Source: an uncultured Verrucomicrobia subdivision 3 bacterium
GTDB lineage: Bacteria > Verrucomicrobiota > Verrucomicrobiia > Limisphaerales > UBA11358
Direction: 5' to 3'
DNA length: 64,000 nt
Assembly: GCA_903878805.1 (NCBI GenBank)
Contig: CAIRJF010000028.1
Location: forward strand, 17,490 to 81,489
The translations under genes were made by a program, and so were the position numbers. The notes below the pieces were generated by a model that worked only from the letters and a program-made list of their open reading frames with translations, had not been told where the DNA came from and searched no databases. Positions 25,268 to 34,486 of this stretch are shown here, piece after piece; position 1 is the first letter of the stretch, and every line of letters begins with the position of its first letter.

Positions 25268-26001
25268 TTCAGGAGAAAGCGCGTGAGGAGGTAGTCAAAA
25301 ATCACGATGAGCACGATGGAGTTCACCACGGCTTTCGTGACCGAGCGCCCGATGCCGCGCGGGCCGCCGATGGTCACCAAACCCTGATGGCACGAGACCA
25401 CGCCGATGATGATGGCGAAACAAAAACTTTTGAAAACGCCGTTGGCCACGTCGCGCAATTCCACGATGTCGCGCAGGTCGGAAAAGAAGACGCGATACGG
25501 TATTTCCATGCGGTGATTCAAATCCGCCACCGTCGCGCCGCCGAACCAGCCGACCAGCACGGAAAAAACCACGAGTAACGGCAGCGCCACGGCGATGGCG
25601 AGAATGCGCGGCAGCACAAGGTAATGAATCGGGTTGATGTTCATCGTGCGCAACGCGTCAATTTCCTGATACACGCGCATCGAACCCAGCTCCGCCGCCA
25701 TCGCGGAACCGATGCGGCCTGCAATCAAAATCGCCATCATGACCGGCGCGAGTTCCTTGGCGATGGCAATGCCCACGACGCCGCCGACCGCGCTGGGCAA
25801 ACTGCTTTCCACCAGCACCGGTCCGGTCTGCAGCGCGATGACTGCGCCGATGAAAAATGACAGCACGCACACCATGAGCAGACTGGCGTTGCCGATTTCA
25901 AAAAACTGGTCGAACACCTTGTCGCGCTGCCGCCACGCCTGTGGCAGGGCCAGCAGCGTGCGCCAGAAAAGCAGGACAATTTCTCCAATGTTCTCGAACA
26001 T
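25264..26001 (-). CDS. mlaE: MlaE family ABC permease
   Basis: This permease of 245 residues shows five hydrophobic helices. The family motif region reads GAVIALQTGPVLVE, followed by RIGSAMAAELGSMRVYQEIDAL (the E/L-rich MlaE core that contacts MlaF). With MlaF and MlaD it forms the inner-membrane phospholipid transporter. It lies 14 bases downstream of the unknown WPF-repeat protein, consistent with one operon. Confidence 0.93.
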   Translation of the reverse strand: MFENIGEIVLLFWRTLLALPQAWRQRDKVFDQFFEIGNASLLMVCVLSFFIGAVIALQTGPVLVESSLPSAVGGVVGIAIAKELAPVMMAILIAGRIGSAMAAELGSMRVYQEIDALRTMNINPIHYLVLPRILAIAVALPLLVVFSVLVGWFGGATVADLNHRMEIPYRVFFSDLRDIVELRDVANGVFKSFCFAIIIGVVSCHQGLVTIGGPRGIGRSVTKAVVNSIVLIVIFDYLLTRFLLK

Positions 26002-26015
26002 GATTTAAACGCGTT

Positions 26016-27560
26016 TTATTTGGTGGCGGCGGTCTTGGAAATGGTGAGGTAAAACAGCTTCGTTCGCTGATTTTCTCCGTCACATTGATACTGGAAAAGT
26101 CCGAACAGGAGCGAGACTTTTTTATGCGCCGGCGCGCTTTCGTGGCGATACAAATTCCACAGCAGCGATTCACTGGCCGCGCCGGCCTTGGGATTTTTTT
26201 CCGCGCGCCAGAGCGACCAGAGCGGCGACCAGTTGCGTTCAATGCCCGCATTTTCCGGGACGGCAGGTTCAATGGGTGCGAATATTTGCAGGCGCTCGTT
26301 GCCGTTCATCTCACGATGCCAGGTAAAGAAAGGCCACATATCCACGCGCCGTTTCTGCGCACCAGTCCGGGTGTTTTTTTCAACCGTGTTTTCGTAGAGG
26401 TAAAAAACCACGCGCGTCCGCCGCAAATCCAGCGGATCGGAATGAGTGCGGCGGTAGGTGTAAAGCGGCCAGAGATAAAAATCACTTTCCTTGATGGCGT
26501 TGTGCGACTGGCCGAAAATTGGAAAGACGCGCGAGGTGGTCTTGCCTTCGCCTCGCGCGAATATGATGATCGGCCACGGCATCTGCCATTCGCGGTAATG
26601 TTTTTCGTGGCTGTCAATCCAAGTAAAAAACGGCCAGATGACGGTGGTTAAATCAATTTCCGGAGAACGGCTGTAAACAAAGAACGGAATGCTGGCGCGG
26701 AATTTTTCCGGCACGTCGGTAGTTTTCGGTCCGGCCAGACTTTTGGTGCGGGTGATGGAAATTTGTTCCGCCGTGTTCGTGCCAATGCGGTTGTTTTGCA
26801 CGATGCAGAATGGCCAAAGATAAAAGTAGCGGTTGTATCCGGCAATGGTTGCAACGTCGCCAAAGCCATTCGTCTGGAGCGTGGGAATTTTATTTTCATG
26901 CCCGGCCAGCGGCCAGATTTTCCAGCCATGCATACCGTCGCCGTTGCGAATCGCGCCGATGGGATAAAAATAATTGTCCGTGACGACATCCTTCTTCCAC
27001 GTTTTGCTGTAAATGGGAAACATCACGAAATGGATCTGGTCGTGCGCGAGGCGGTGTTTCAGCGTGCCGTAAAAGGGCGCGACGGCGGTGTAGTTCAAGT
27101 TCGTATCTGCCGTTGAGCGTTGGTAAAAATAAATCGGATACAACGTGTGACGCGTGACGGTGGCATCGGTCGGCTCTTGTCCGCCGGCAAAACTGAGGAG
27201 TTGGAAAAATTGCCAGCGCCACTCTTGGCCATACTGCATCCGCGTGAGAATCGGATACAAAAAATCGTAGTTCGTGTATTCCACGGACGGATTTTTTACG
27301 GACGAAAAAAACGGCGGCAGAGCGAAGGTGTGTTCGTCCTCGGTCTGCTGCGTGTAATAAAACGGCCCGGCGGCCTCGGTGCGATAGCCGGCTTCGAGCG
27401 TAAGATTGAAGCGATCGAAAATAAATCCGAAGTTGTTGGCTTCGCTGGCTACGGCTGGGTGCGTCAACCCAATGAGCATGAAAACGATAAACAGCAAAAT
27501 CCTGCGGCTTAAAGCCAAAGGCTTGGTTTTTTCCGTTATCGTTATTCCAATTGCTAACAT
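26016..27560 (-). CDS. Exported protein of unknown function with repeated WPF/WPLY motifs, in the Mla operon
   Basis: This protein of 514 residues has a signal-peptide-like start (SRRILLFIVFMLIGLTHPAVASEA). The mature part has recurring units about 45-60 residues apart, each centred on an aromatic-proline motif: LYPIYFYQRS, FVMFPIYSK, IWPLAGHEN, LWPFCIVQN, IWPFFTWID, FYLWPLYTY and MWPFFTWHR. Alternating polar/aromatic strands suggest a beta-rich, possibly outer-membrane or periplasmic, repeat fold. No known family is recognised. It sits between an RND-type lipid exporter and MlaE with gaps of 72 and 14 bases on the same strand, so a role in lipid trafficking is inferred from context. Confidence 0.75.
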   Translation of the reverse strand: MLAIGITITEKTKPLALSRRILLFIVFMLIGLTHPAVASEANNFGFIFDRFNLTLEAGYRTEAAGPFYYTQQTEDEHTFALPPFFSSVKNPSVEYTNYDFLYPILTRMQYGQEWRWQFFQLLSFAGGQEPTDATVTRHTLYPIYFYQRSTADTNLNYTAVAPFYGTLKHRLAHDQIHFVMFPIYSKTWKKDVVTDNYFYPIGAIRNGDGMHGWKIWPLAGHENKIPTLQTNGFGDVATIAGYNRYFYLWPFCIVQNNRIGTNTAEQISITRTKSLAGPKTTDVPEKFRASIPFFVYSRSPEIDLTTVIWPFFTWIDSHEKHYREWQMPWPIIIFARGEGKTTSRVFPIFGQSHNAIKESDFYLWPLYTYRRTHSDPLDLRRTRVVFYLYENTVEKNTRTGAQKRRVDMWPFFTWHREMNGNERLQIFAPIEPAVPENAGIERNWSPLWSLWRAEKNPKAGAASESLLWNLYRHESAPAHKKVSLLFGLFQYQCDGENQRTKLFYLTISKTAATK

Positions 27561-27632
27561 CGTTTTATGTGCCTTGAAAAGGCAGCTTTTAACATTGAGA
27601 TTGACTTTAGTGGTATGTCGCTTAAATTTATT

Positions 27633-30422
27633 TCACTTGAGGTTTTGCCTCGGTTCCTCCTGACCCGGTGTTGGCGATGCGTCGTCAGCATCGGGTTTTT
27701 TATTTTCCACCAGCGGCTGCCAGCGGCCAATCAAATTCAAAAGTGCGGGCAAAAATGTCAGCGCCGCGACCATGCACATCGCGATGCCGACGGACATGAT
27801 GTAGCCGAGGCTGTGTATACCGCGATGTTGCGCGAGGATGAGACTGCCGAATCCCGCGATGGCCGTCAATCCCGACACGAGCACCGCCTTGCCCGTGCTG
27901 CGCGCCAGAATGCCCGGCGTGCGCTCCTCAGCGTAGCGGTTCAAAATGTGAATGCCATTCGTTACGCCGATGCCGATGACGAGCGGCAGCGTCATGATGT
28001 TTGCCGGGTTGAACGGCACGGCATTCCAGCCCATCAGCCCGACCAGCCACAAAGTTCCCAGCCCAACGGGAATTAAAGAAAGCACCACCGCCGCGAAACT
28101 GCGGAAATGGAAAAATACCATCACTGCGATTGCGCCGAGCGAATACCACGCGGCCGTGATGTAGCTGTCTTTGAGCAAGGTCGTGTATTCCAACAGCTGC
28201 ACTGGCGTGCCGGTGATGACGGGCGTGTTGCGGTCTTCCGGGTCCAGAGCCTGGCGCAGCGCCAGGACAAATTCTTTTTGATTATCATGCTGCCAGACGT
28301 CTTTTTTGGGATAGACCTGCAATAAAAATTTTCCGGTCACGCCCACGAAACGGTCGCGCAACGCCGGTGGCAAATCGGCGGTGTGCAGCGGCGCGCGGTC
28401 GTCCTGATTTTGCAAATTCTGGAACGTCCGGCGCAAATCATCAAACAGCGCCTGCTGATAGGCGGCCAATTTTTCACCATGTTCGCCGAGTGCCAGATTG
28501 TCGCCCGCGAGCATCGTGCGGCGCAGTTCCAGCACCGATTTTTGCAGCGACGAGAGCTGTCGGGCGAGCAACGCATCGGTCTGGCTGACCTCTTGCAATG
28601 CGGAGCCGAGATAACCGGAGAATGAATACAGCGTCCGGCTCAATTGATAGACATCCACCGGCCGCATGTCGGGCGCGCTGAAATCCAGCGGCGCGACCGT
28701 CGCCTTGATGTCGGAAATCAACTGCAATTTTGCCCCCTGCTCCTGATGCAAAAACCCGGCGATGGATTCCACGTCTGCCACCACGTTGGTCAGCGTGCGG
28801 ATTTTTTTCTCCAGCATCACGGCTTCGTCGAGGTTATCCGCGACCACCGCGCCGAACAGCACAGATTTGTCTGCCGAATCAATCAGCTTCTGTTCATATA
28901 CCACCGCCGGCAAGCCCGCGCTCTGCATGTTCAACAAATTGTAGTCAAAAAAAACTTTTCGCGCTTCGACCGCCGCCGCTAGGCTCACCGTTACAATGAC
29001 CAGCGTGACCAGCACCGGACGTTCCAGCCAAAAACTCTCGATGCGCGCCCGCCGTGCGTCCTCGTGGATTTCGTGGTCGAGGACATTTTGTTTTCCGCGC
29101 AGTAACATGACCGGCAGAATCGTCAGCATCGGCACGAGACAAATCATCAAGCCGCCGCCGCAGATGACGCCCATTTCCTTGATGCCCTTGAAATCCGTGA
29201 ACGCCATCGCCGCGAACGCGCCCGCCGTTGTCAGCGCGCCCATGAAAATTCCCTGGCCGGTGAAGACCATCGCCTTGGTCAGCGCCTCCGCCTCCGTTTT
29301 GCCGTGGCGCAATTCCTCCTCGTAACGCGTGATGAGATGCACGCCGAAGTCAATCGCCAGCCCAATCAACATCGGCAAAAACGTAATCGTCAAAATGTTC
29401 AGATGCCCGACCGTCACCGTCGCAAAGGCAAACGTATAGGCCAGCCCGAACAGCAGGCAAATAATCGCTTTGATTGGCCGGCCCGTTTCGTTGTAGCCGT
29501 AAATAAAAATAATCGCGCACAACACCAGCGACACGATGCCCGCCACCGTCGTGTCATTTTGCGACTGCGCCATTTCGTCGTGTTCCAAAACCGGTTCACC
29601 CGTCAGCCCCGCGTTCACGCCGGAAACCTCCTGCCGCGTCTGTTGCACCAGTTCGCGGATGCGTTCCACCGCCGCGCCGTTCAAGTCGTCGCGCGGCGCG
29701 TGTGCGGTGACGAGAAAAATGTTTCCGTGGTTGAACGTGATGTAAGTTCCCGTCGTCGCCTCGTCGCCCGCGCTGAACAACGCGGTGACGCCCGGCGAAG
29801 GTGGCGCGCCGGATCGTTCAATGCTGTCCTGCGCCTGCTGCAAGATGCGTTGCAGTGCTGGCAGCGATTTGACCAGCGCGTCGTTCTGCGCATTCTGCTC
29901 GCGCTTGGCCGTGCGGAACTGCGTGTTGACCAAATCAAAAAACGAAACCAGGTTCGTCGTCTGCGAAAATTTCTGGATGAACGGCAAATCATCCTTCAGC
30001 GTGTCGCGCAAACCCGCGAGATCCGTTTCCGGCACGAACAGCAGCGCCTTGTTGCCCATCATCGTCAGGTCGCCCTTGTAAAAAACGTCCTTGAACAAAT
30101 TCGTTTCCGCCTCCAGCCGCGCGCCGAGCCGCTCGACGAACTGCCGGTTCTTCTCGATGTTCTCGCTTTCCACCACCACCACGAGATCTTCCTGCTGCGG
30201 AAATTCTTTTTGAAATTCCAAGAAGTTGTGGTGGTAACGCTGGTTGCCGCCCACGAGATTATTTCGATCCGTGTCGAACTGGAGAAATTTCACCGTGACC
30301 GCGATGCACAGGAAAAATAAAACCACCTGCGGCCAGAAAAACCAGTGTGGACGGCGGACGATGGCAGCGGCGAGCTTGCCCAGCCACCGTCCAAGAAAAC
30401 TGTCTGGACTCAACGCTTTCAT
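27633..30422 (-). CDS. RND/MMPL family lipid exporter (HpnN-like)
   Basis: This 929-residue inner-membrane protein has the duplicated MMPL architecture. Each half has one helix, a large periplasmic loop and five more helices. Examples are VTVGHLNILTITFLPMLIGLAIDFGVHLITR and, in the second half, MTLPLVIGIGVTNGIHILNRYAEER. Conserved charged/GD positions occur within the membrane (GLAIDFGVHLITR, GIGVTNGIHI). The family includes hopanoid exporter HpnN and MmpL lipid transporters. No hopanoid biosynthesis genes are in the window. It heads the run RND, unknown repeat protein, MlaE, MlaF, MlaD, so it probably moves a lipid out of the inner membrane. Confidence 0.85.
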   Translation of the reverse strand: MKALSPDSFLGRWLGKLAAAIVRRPHWFFWPQVVLFFLCIAVTVKFLQFDTDRNNLVGGNQRYHHNFLEFQKEFPQQEDLVVVVESENIEKNRQFVERLGARLEAETNLFKDVFYKGDLTMMGNKALLFVPETDLAGLRDTLKDDLPFIQKFSQTTNLVSFFDLVNTQFRTAKREQNAQNDALVKSLPALQRILQQAQDSIERSGAPPSPGVTALFSAGDEATTGTYITFNHGNIFLVTAHAPRDDLNGAAVERIRELVQQTRQEVSGVNAGLTGEPVLEHDEMAQSQNDTTVAGIVSLVLCAIIFIYGYNETGRPIKAIICLLFGLAYTFAFATVTVGHLNILTITFLPMLIGLAIDFGVHLITRYEEELRHGKTEAEALTKAMVFTGQGIFMGALTTAGAFAAMAFTDFKGIKEMGVICGGGLMICLVPMLTILPVMLLRGKQNVLDHEIHEDARRARIESFWLERPVLVTLVIVTVSLAAAVEARKVFFDYNLLNMQSAGLPAVVYEQKLIDSADKSVLFGAVVADNLDEAVMLEKKIRTLTNVVADVESIAGFLHQEQGAKLQLISDIKATVAPLDFSAPDMRPVDVYQLSRTLYSFSGYLGSALQEVSQTDALLARQLSSLQKSVLELRRTMLAGDNLALGEHGEKLAAYQQALFDDLRRTFQNLQNQDDRAPLHTADLPPALRDRFVGVTGKFLLQVYPKKDVWQHDNQKEFVLALRQALDPEDRNTPVITGTPVQLLEYTTLLKDSYITAAWYSLGAIAVMVFFHFRSFAAVVLSLIPVGLGTLWLVGLMGWNAVPFNPANIMTLPLVIGIGVTNGIHILNRYAEERTPGILARSTGKAVLVSGLTAIAGFGSLILAQHRGIHSLGYIMSVGIAMCMVAALTFLPALLNLIGRWQPLVENKKPDADDASPTPGQEEPRQNLK

Positions 30423-30428
30423 CCTGCG

Positions 30429-30764
30429 TCACGCCTTTTCGACAAAAACCGCCGTGCCGTAGCACAACACTTCCGTGATGCCCGGCGCGATTTCCGTGGC
30501 GTCGTAGCGCACACCGATGACCGCGTTCGCGCCCAACTCACCCGCGTGCGTCAGCATGAGGTTGAACGTGTCCTCGCGCGCGCGTTCGCAAAGGTTCGTG
30601 TAGAGCGTGATGTTGCCGCCGAAGAGCGCCTGCAAACTCGCGCCGACGTTGCCGATGATGGAGCGCGACCGCACCATGATGCCGCGCACCACGCCGAACG
30701 ATTTCGTGATGCGGAAGCCCGGCAGTTCAAACGCCGTCGTCGTCAGGGGATGGGTCAGACTCAT
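30429..30764 (-). CDS. YbjQ family heavy-metal-binding-like protein (UPF0145)
   Basis: This 111-residue protein has the YbjQ-family pattern [19 protein letters not shown], then [21 protein letters not shown] and [11 protein letters not shown]. Members form pentamers; the metal-binding label is historical and the function is unclear. The ATG at 30764 is chosen because the family fold begins immediately after it; a longer frame adds 12 arginine-rich residues. It stops 6 bases before the RND exporter start on the same strand and is likely part of the same transcript. It is divergent from thrS. Confidence 0.88.
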   Translation of the reverse strand: MSLTHPLTTTAFELPGFRITKSFGVVRGIMVRSRSIIGNVGASLQALFGGNITLYTNLCERAREDTFNLMLTHAGELGANAVIGVRYDATEIAPGITEVLCYGTAVFVEKA

Positions 30765-30866
30765 ACGGCGGAGATTGAACACGACGCGACGCATCCGCAA
30801 AAGTCAAAACTTGCGCCGGATTTCCAGATTTGCCTTAACGATTCGCGGACGTTAACATTTTTCGCA

Positions 30867-32894
30867 ATGCACGAGAACACGAACGCCGAGACCACGCCGC
30901 CAAACCCGGAACGCAAAACTTTGGATGACCGCGCCAAGATGACCGAACTGGAGCGCATCCGGCATTCTGCCGCGCACGTGCTGGCCACGGCTATTTTGAG
31001 AATTTGGCCGGACGCGCAGTTCGCCTACGGGCCGCCGGTCGAAAATGGATTTTATTACGACGTGGAATTGCCGCACCGCATCTCGCCGGAAGATTTCGAG
31101 AAGATTGAAGCCGAGATGAAAAAGGAAATTAAGGCGAACAATCCTTTTGAAAAACTCACGGTGACGCGCGAACAGGCCATTGCGGATGCCAATTCCGGTC
31201 GGCTCGGTGGATTAACGGAACGTCCGAATGGCGCGTCGAAATTCAAATTGGATTTGCTCAAGCAGATTCCCGAAGGCGAGGCGATTTCCTATTTCAAGAA
31301 CGGCGATTTCATTGACCTGTGCGCCGGGCCGCATGTGATGCGCACGGGCAACATCGGCGCGTTCAAGCTCACCAGCGTGGCCGCCGCGTATTACAAGGGC
31401 GATGAAAAAGGTCCGCAGCTCCAGCGCATCTACGGCACGGCGTTCAAGAACAAGACCGCGATGGACGAATATTTCAAGATGCTCGAGGAGGCCAAGCGCC
31501 GCGACCATCGCAAGATCGGCGCGGAGATGGGGCTGTTCGCGATTGACACGGAATTTGTCGGGCCGGGCATGCCCCTGTGGCTGCCCAAGGGCACGGTGCT
31601 CGTCGAGGAACTGGAGAAGCTGGCCAAGGAAACCGAATTCGCCGCCGGCTACGTCCGCGTCCGCACGCCGCATTTGGCGCGGGAGAAAATGTATAAAACT
31701 TCCGGCCATCTGCCTTACTACGCGGAGAGCATGTTTCCGCCAATGACGATGGTTGAAGAGGATAACAAGAAACGTCTTCATGAACTTGAACAGCAGGAGG
31801 CTGACATTGCTTCAAAGCTACGTAATCAATTGAAGAACCTAACTCCTGATTTGGCAGAAAAAGATAAAGAAGTGTTAATGCTTCGGACAGTGATGGGCAA
31901 ACTGCAGTTTGATCAAGGCTTACTTAGCGAGCGTTATTACCTCAAAGCCATGAACTGCCCGCATCATCACCGCATTTTTGCGGCTGAACCGCACAGTTAT
32001 CGCGACCTGCCGTTGCGCCTTGCGGAATACGGCACTTGCTATCGCTACGAACAGAGCGGCGAGTTGTTCGGCCTCATGCGCGTGCGTTCGCTCAACATGA
32101 ACGACGCCCACATCTATTGCACCGAGGAGCAGTTCGCCGACGAGTTCCGCGCCGTGAACGACATGTATCTGAAGTATTTCAAAATCTTCGGCCTCGAAAA
32201 ATATCAGATGCGCTTCAGCACGCACGCGGCGGAAGGGCTGGGCAAGAAATACGTCAACGAGCCGGAGCTGTGGAAGAAGACCGAGGACATGGTGCGCAAG
32301 GTGTTGATCGAATCCGGCATCAACTACGTGGAGGTCGCCAACGAGGCGGCGTTCTACGGGCCGAAGATTGACGTGCAGGTGTGGAGCGCCATCGGCCGCG
32401 AATTCACCATCGCTACGAATCAGGTGGACTTCGCCGTGCCCGCCAAGTTCGGCCTCACCTATCGCGACAAGGACAACTCGAACAAGACGCCGTTGTGCAT
32501 CCATCGCGCGCCGCTCGGCACGCATGAGCGGTTCATCGGCTTCCTCATCGAGCATTACGCGGGCAACTTCCCGCTCTGGCTCGCGCCGGATCAGGTGCGC
32601 GTCATCACGCTCAACGACGACGAGGCGCTGATCAACTACGCCAAAGGAATTGTCAGCGAGCTGCGCACTCAAGGCGTCCGTGCGGAAGGTGAATACGGCA
32701 CGGATCCGATGAAGGCGAAGATCGCCAACGCGGAACAGTTGCGCGTCCACACGATGCTGGTCATCGGCGCGCGCGACATGGAAGCTGGCGCGGTGAGCGT
32801 GCGTCTGCACGGCAAAGGCAACGTCGGCGCGAAACCCAAGGCCGAGGCGATCGCGGATATTGTGGCGAGCATCAAAGAGCGGCGGGCAAATTAA
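30867..32894 (+). CDS. thrS: Threonyl-tRNA synthetase, lacking TGS domain and with catalytic-core insertion
   Basis: The editing domain is intact (IRHSAAHVLA, then DLCAGPHV), as are the catalytic motifs: YRDLPLRLAEYGTCYR, zinc ligands in MNCPHH, DAHIYC and CIHRAPLG, and a C-terminal anticodon-binding domain. Two oddities stand out. The usual ~60-residue N-terminal TGS domain is missing: the editing domain begins ~30 residues after ATG 30867. Between MFPPM (ending residue 293) and YYLKAMNCP (residue 357) there are 63 residues where E. coli ThrRS has about eight. The insert is helical and charged (EEDNKKRLHELEQQEADIAS) and its DNA is visibly AT-richer (about 42% GC by hand count). It is in frame and the enzyme is presumably active. 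Confidence 0.93.
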   Translation: MHENTNAETTPPNPERKTLDDRAKMTELERIRHSAAHVLATAILRIWPDAQFAYGPPVENGFYYDVELPHRISPEDFEKIEAEMKKEIKANNPFEKLTVTREQAIADANSGRLGGLTERPNGASKFKLDLLKQIPEGEAISYFKNGDFIDLCAGPHVMRTGNIGAFKLTSVAAAYYKGDEKGPQLQRIYGTAFKNKTAMDEYFKMLEEAKRRDHRKIGAEMGLFAIDTEFVGPGMPLWLPKGTVLVEELEKLAKETEFAAGYVRVRTPHLAREKMYKTSGHLPYYAESMFPPMTMVEEDNKKRLHELEQQEADIASKLRNQLKNLTPDLAEKDKEVLMLRTVMGKLQFDQGLLSERYYLKAMNCPHHHRIFAAEPHSYRDLPLRLAEYGTCYRYEQSGELFGLMRVRSLNMNDAHIYCTEEQFADEFRAVNDMYLKYFKIFGLEKYQMRFSTHAAEGLGKKYVNEPELWKKTEDMVRKVLIESGINYVEVANEAAFYGPKIDVQVWSAIGREFTIATNQVDFAVPAKFGLTYRDKDNSNKTPLCIHRAPLGTHERFIGFLIEHYAGNFPLWLAPDQVRVITLNDDEALINYAKGIVSELRTQGVRAEGEYGTDPMKAKIANAEQLRVHTMLVIGARDMEAGAVSVRLHGKGNVGAKPKAEAIADIVASIKERRAN

Positions 32895-32901
32895 ATTTAT
32901 T

Positions 32902-33162
32902 ATGAGAAAAATTATCCTGTTAATTATCGTTCTGGCGGCGGGAATCGCGCTGGGCATTTATTTCCAAAAGCAAGCGAAGGCGCAAAAGATTGAGAATCAG
33001 GCGCAGACGGACGCCGACAAAGCCGGAGATGCCATCAAGGAAGGTGTGCAAAAAACGGAGAGCATCGCGACGAATGTGGCGGCGGATGTCAAAGTCGGGG
33101 CACAAAAATTCAGCGAGTTCACGACCAACGCGGTCGGCGAAATCAAAGCAAAAATGCCGTGA
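32902..33162 (+). CDS. Small membrane-anchored protein (86 residues), unknown
   Basis: An N-terminal helix (IILLIIVLAAGIALGIYF) is followed by an amphipathic/coiled tail rich in A, K and E (AQTDADKAGDAIKEGVQKTE, then VAADVKVGAQKFSEF). The pattern resembles LEA-like or YtxH-like stress proteins. The ATG at 32902 follows the thrS stop by 7 bases, and the stop overlaps the MarC GTG by 4 bases, so it belongs to the thrS-marC transcript. No definite family. Confidence 0.7.
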   Translation: MRKIILLIIVLAAGIALGIYFQKQAKAQKIENQAQTDADKAGDAIKEGVQKTESIATNVAADVKVGAQKFSEFTTNAVGEIKAKMP

Positions 33163-33770
33163 GCTGGAACGAATTATTTTTTGATTTCGTGACGCTGTGG
33201 GTGACGATTGATCCCGTTGGCACGGTGCCGTTGTATCTTTCTGTGACCAAGGATTTGTCGGCGCAGGCGCGCAAACGCGCGGCGATGCGGGCGACGCTGA
33301 TCGCATTCTGCATCCTCGCCGCGTTTCTTTATCTCGGCCAATACCTGTTGGAAGTGATGCGCATCGAGATGCTGTCGTTCCAGATTGCGGGCGGCATCGT
33401 GCTGTTCCTCTTCGCGCTGTCCATGATTTTTGACAAGTCGTCGGGAACGGCGGCACTGGCGGATGAGGGGCATGACGTGGCGGTGTTCCCGCTGGCGATG
33501 CCGTCCATCGCGACGCCGGGCGCGCTGCTGTCCGTGGTCGTGCTGACGGACAACAACACGCACAATTTTTTACAGCAGACTCTTACCTGCGCGGTGATGG
33601 CGCTGGTGCTTGCCCTGACCTTGGTCATGATGCTATTGAGTAATAAATTTATCGCCCTCATCGGCCGTTCGGGGGCAAACATTTTGAGCCGCGCGATGGG
33701 CATGATCCTTTCCGCCGTGGCGGTGGAGATGGTTTATAGCGCCGTCAAAGGGCAACTGGGGCCGGGTTGA
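33159..33770 (+). CDS. MarC family integral membrane protein
   Basis: This 203-residue protein has six hydrophobic helices and MarC-family landmarks: FVTLWVTIDPVGTVPLYLSVT near the N-terminus, then VAVFPLAMPSIATPGALLSVV (family motif FPLAMPxIAGPGA). The start is GTG overlapping the previous stop as GTGA. MarC was once thought to be an antibiotic-resistance protein; its function is unknown. Confidence 0.92.
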   Translation: MSWNELFFDFVTLWVTIDPVGTVPLYLSVTKDLSAQARKRAAMRATLIAFCILAAFLYLGQYLLEVMRIEMLSFQIAGGIVLFLFALSMIFDKSSGTAALADEGHDVAVFPLAMPSIATPGALLSVVVLTDNNTHNFLQQTLTCAVMALVLALTLVMMLLSNKFIALIGRSGANILSRAMGMILSAVAVEMVYSAVKGQLGPG

Positions 33771-33833
33771 TGCGCTGGGTGCGGCGCAGAAATTTTGGCT
33801 GCGATTCGCGTGCGGCGTGGTTAGCATCGCGGA

Positions 33834-34478
33834 ATGAATTGCATCGTCACTGCCGGACCGACGTTCGAGCCACTGGATGAAGTGCGCCGGTTGACGAATT
33901 TTTCCACGGGCCGGCTGGGCACGGAACTCGCCAGTTTTCTCATGGCGCGCGGCCACAAAGTCACGCTACTCATCGGCGAAGCGGCGACTTACCCAGGCGA
34001 ACGTAAGGCGACCTCGGTGAAAATTTTTTCCACGACGGCGGATTTACGCGCGAAATTAAAATCATTTTCCGGTAAAAAAGTGGACGCCATCTTTCACGCG
34101 GCGGCGGTTAGCGATTTTGCGTTCGGCCAAATTTTTTCGGAAACAAAAACCAACGAATTTTCCGCGCTCAAAGCGTCCAAGAAAATTTCCACGCGTAAAG
34201 GAACACTATTGGTCGAGCTTTTGCCGACGCCGAAAATTATCGCGGAACTGCGCGGCTGGTTCCCGCAAACCAGAATCGTCGGCTGGAAATTTGAGGCGGA
34301 TGGCAAACGCACGGACGCCTTGCGCGCGGCGGAAAAACAACTGACAGATTGCGCGACGGATTTCTGCGTGGCGAACGGCCCGGCTTACGGCAAAGGCTTT
34401 AATTTAGTGACGCGCACGAGCCGGAAACATTTTGCGACGATGGCAAACCTGTTCACCGCGCTCGCGCGTTTGCCTTGA
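33834..34478 (+). CDS. Phosphopantothenate-cysteine ligase-like protein (CoaB domain)
   Basis: The 214-residue protein matches the CoaB half of the usual bacterial CoaBC fusion, with the CoaB opening TAGPTFEPLDEVRRLTNFSTG, ATP/CTP-site region KVDAIFHAAAVSDF and later IVGWKFEAD. It would join 4'-phosphopantothenate and cysteine in coenzyme A synthesis. The CoaC decarboxylase half is absent; it must be encoded elsewhere if this enzyme is used for CoA. The protein ends NLFTALARLP. Codons for K are unusually frequent in the middle (DLRAKLKSFSGKKV). Confidence 0.85.
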   Translation: MNCIVTAGPTFEPLDEVRRLTNFSTGRLGTELASFLMARGHKVTLLIGEAATYPGERKATSVKIFSTTADLRAKLKSFSGKKVDAIFHAAAVSDFAFGQIFSETKTNEFSALKASKKISTRKGTLLVELLPTPKIIAELRGWFPQTRIVGWKFEADGKRTDALRAAEKQLTDCATDFCVANGPAYGKGFNLVTRTSRKHFATMANLFTALARLP

Positions 34479-34486
34479 TTTGATTG

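Noticed and set aside
31746..31934. An intein or group I intron in thrS
   Set aside because: The insert is in frame, has no Cys/Ser at its start or HN-C at its end, and is far shorter than an intein. An insertion domain fits better.
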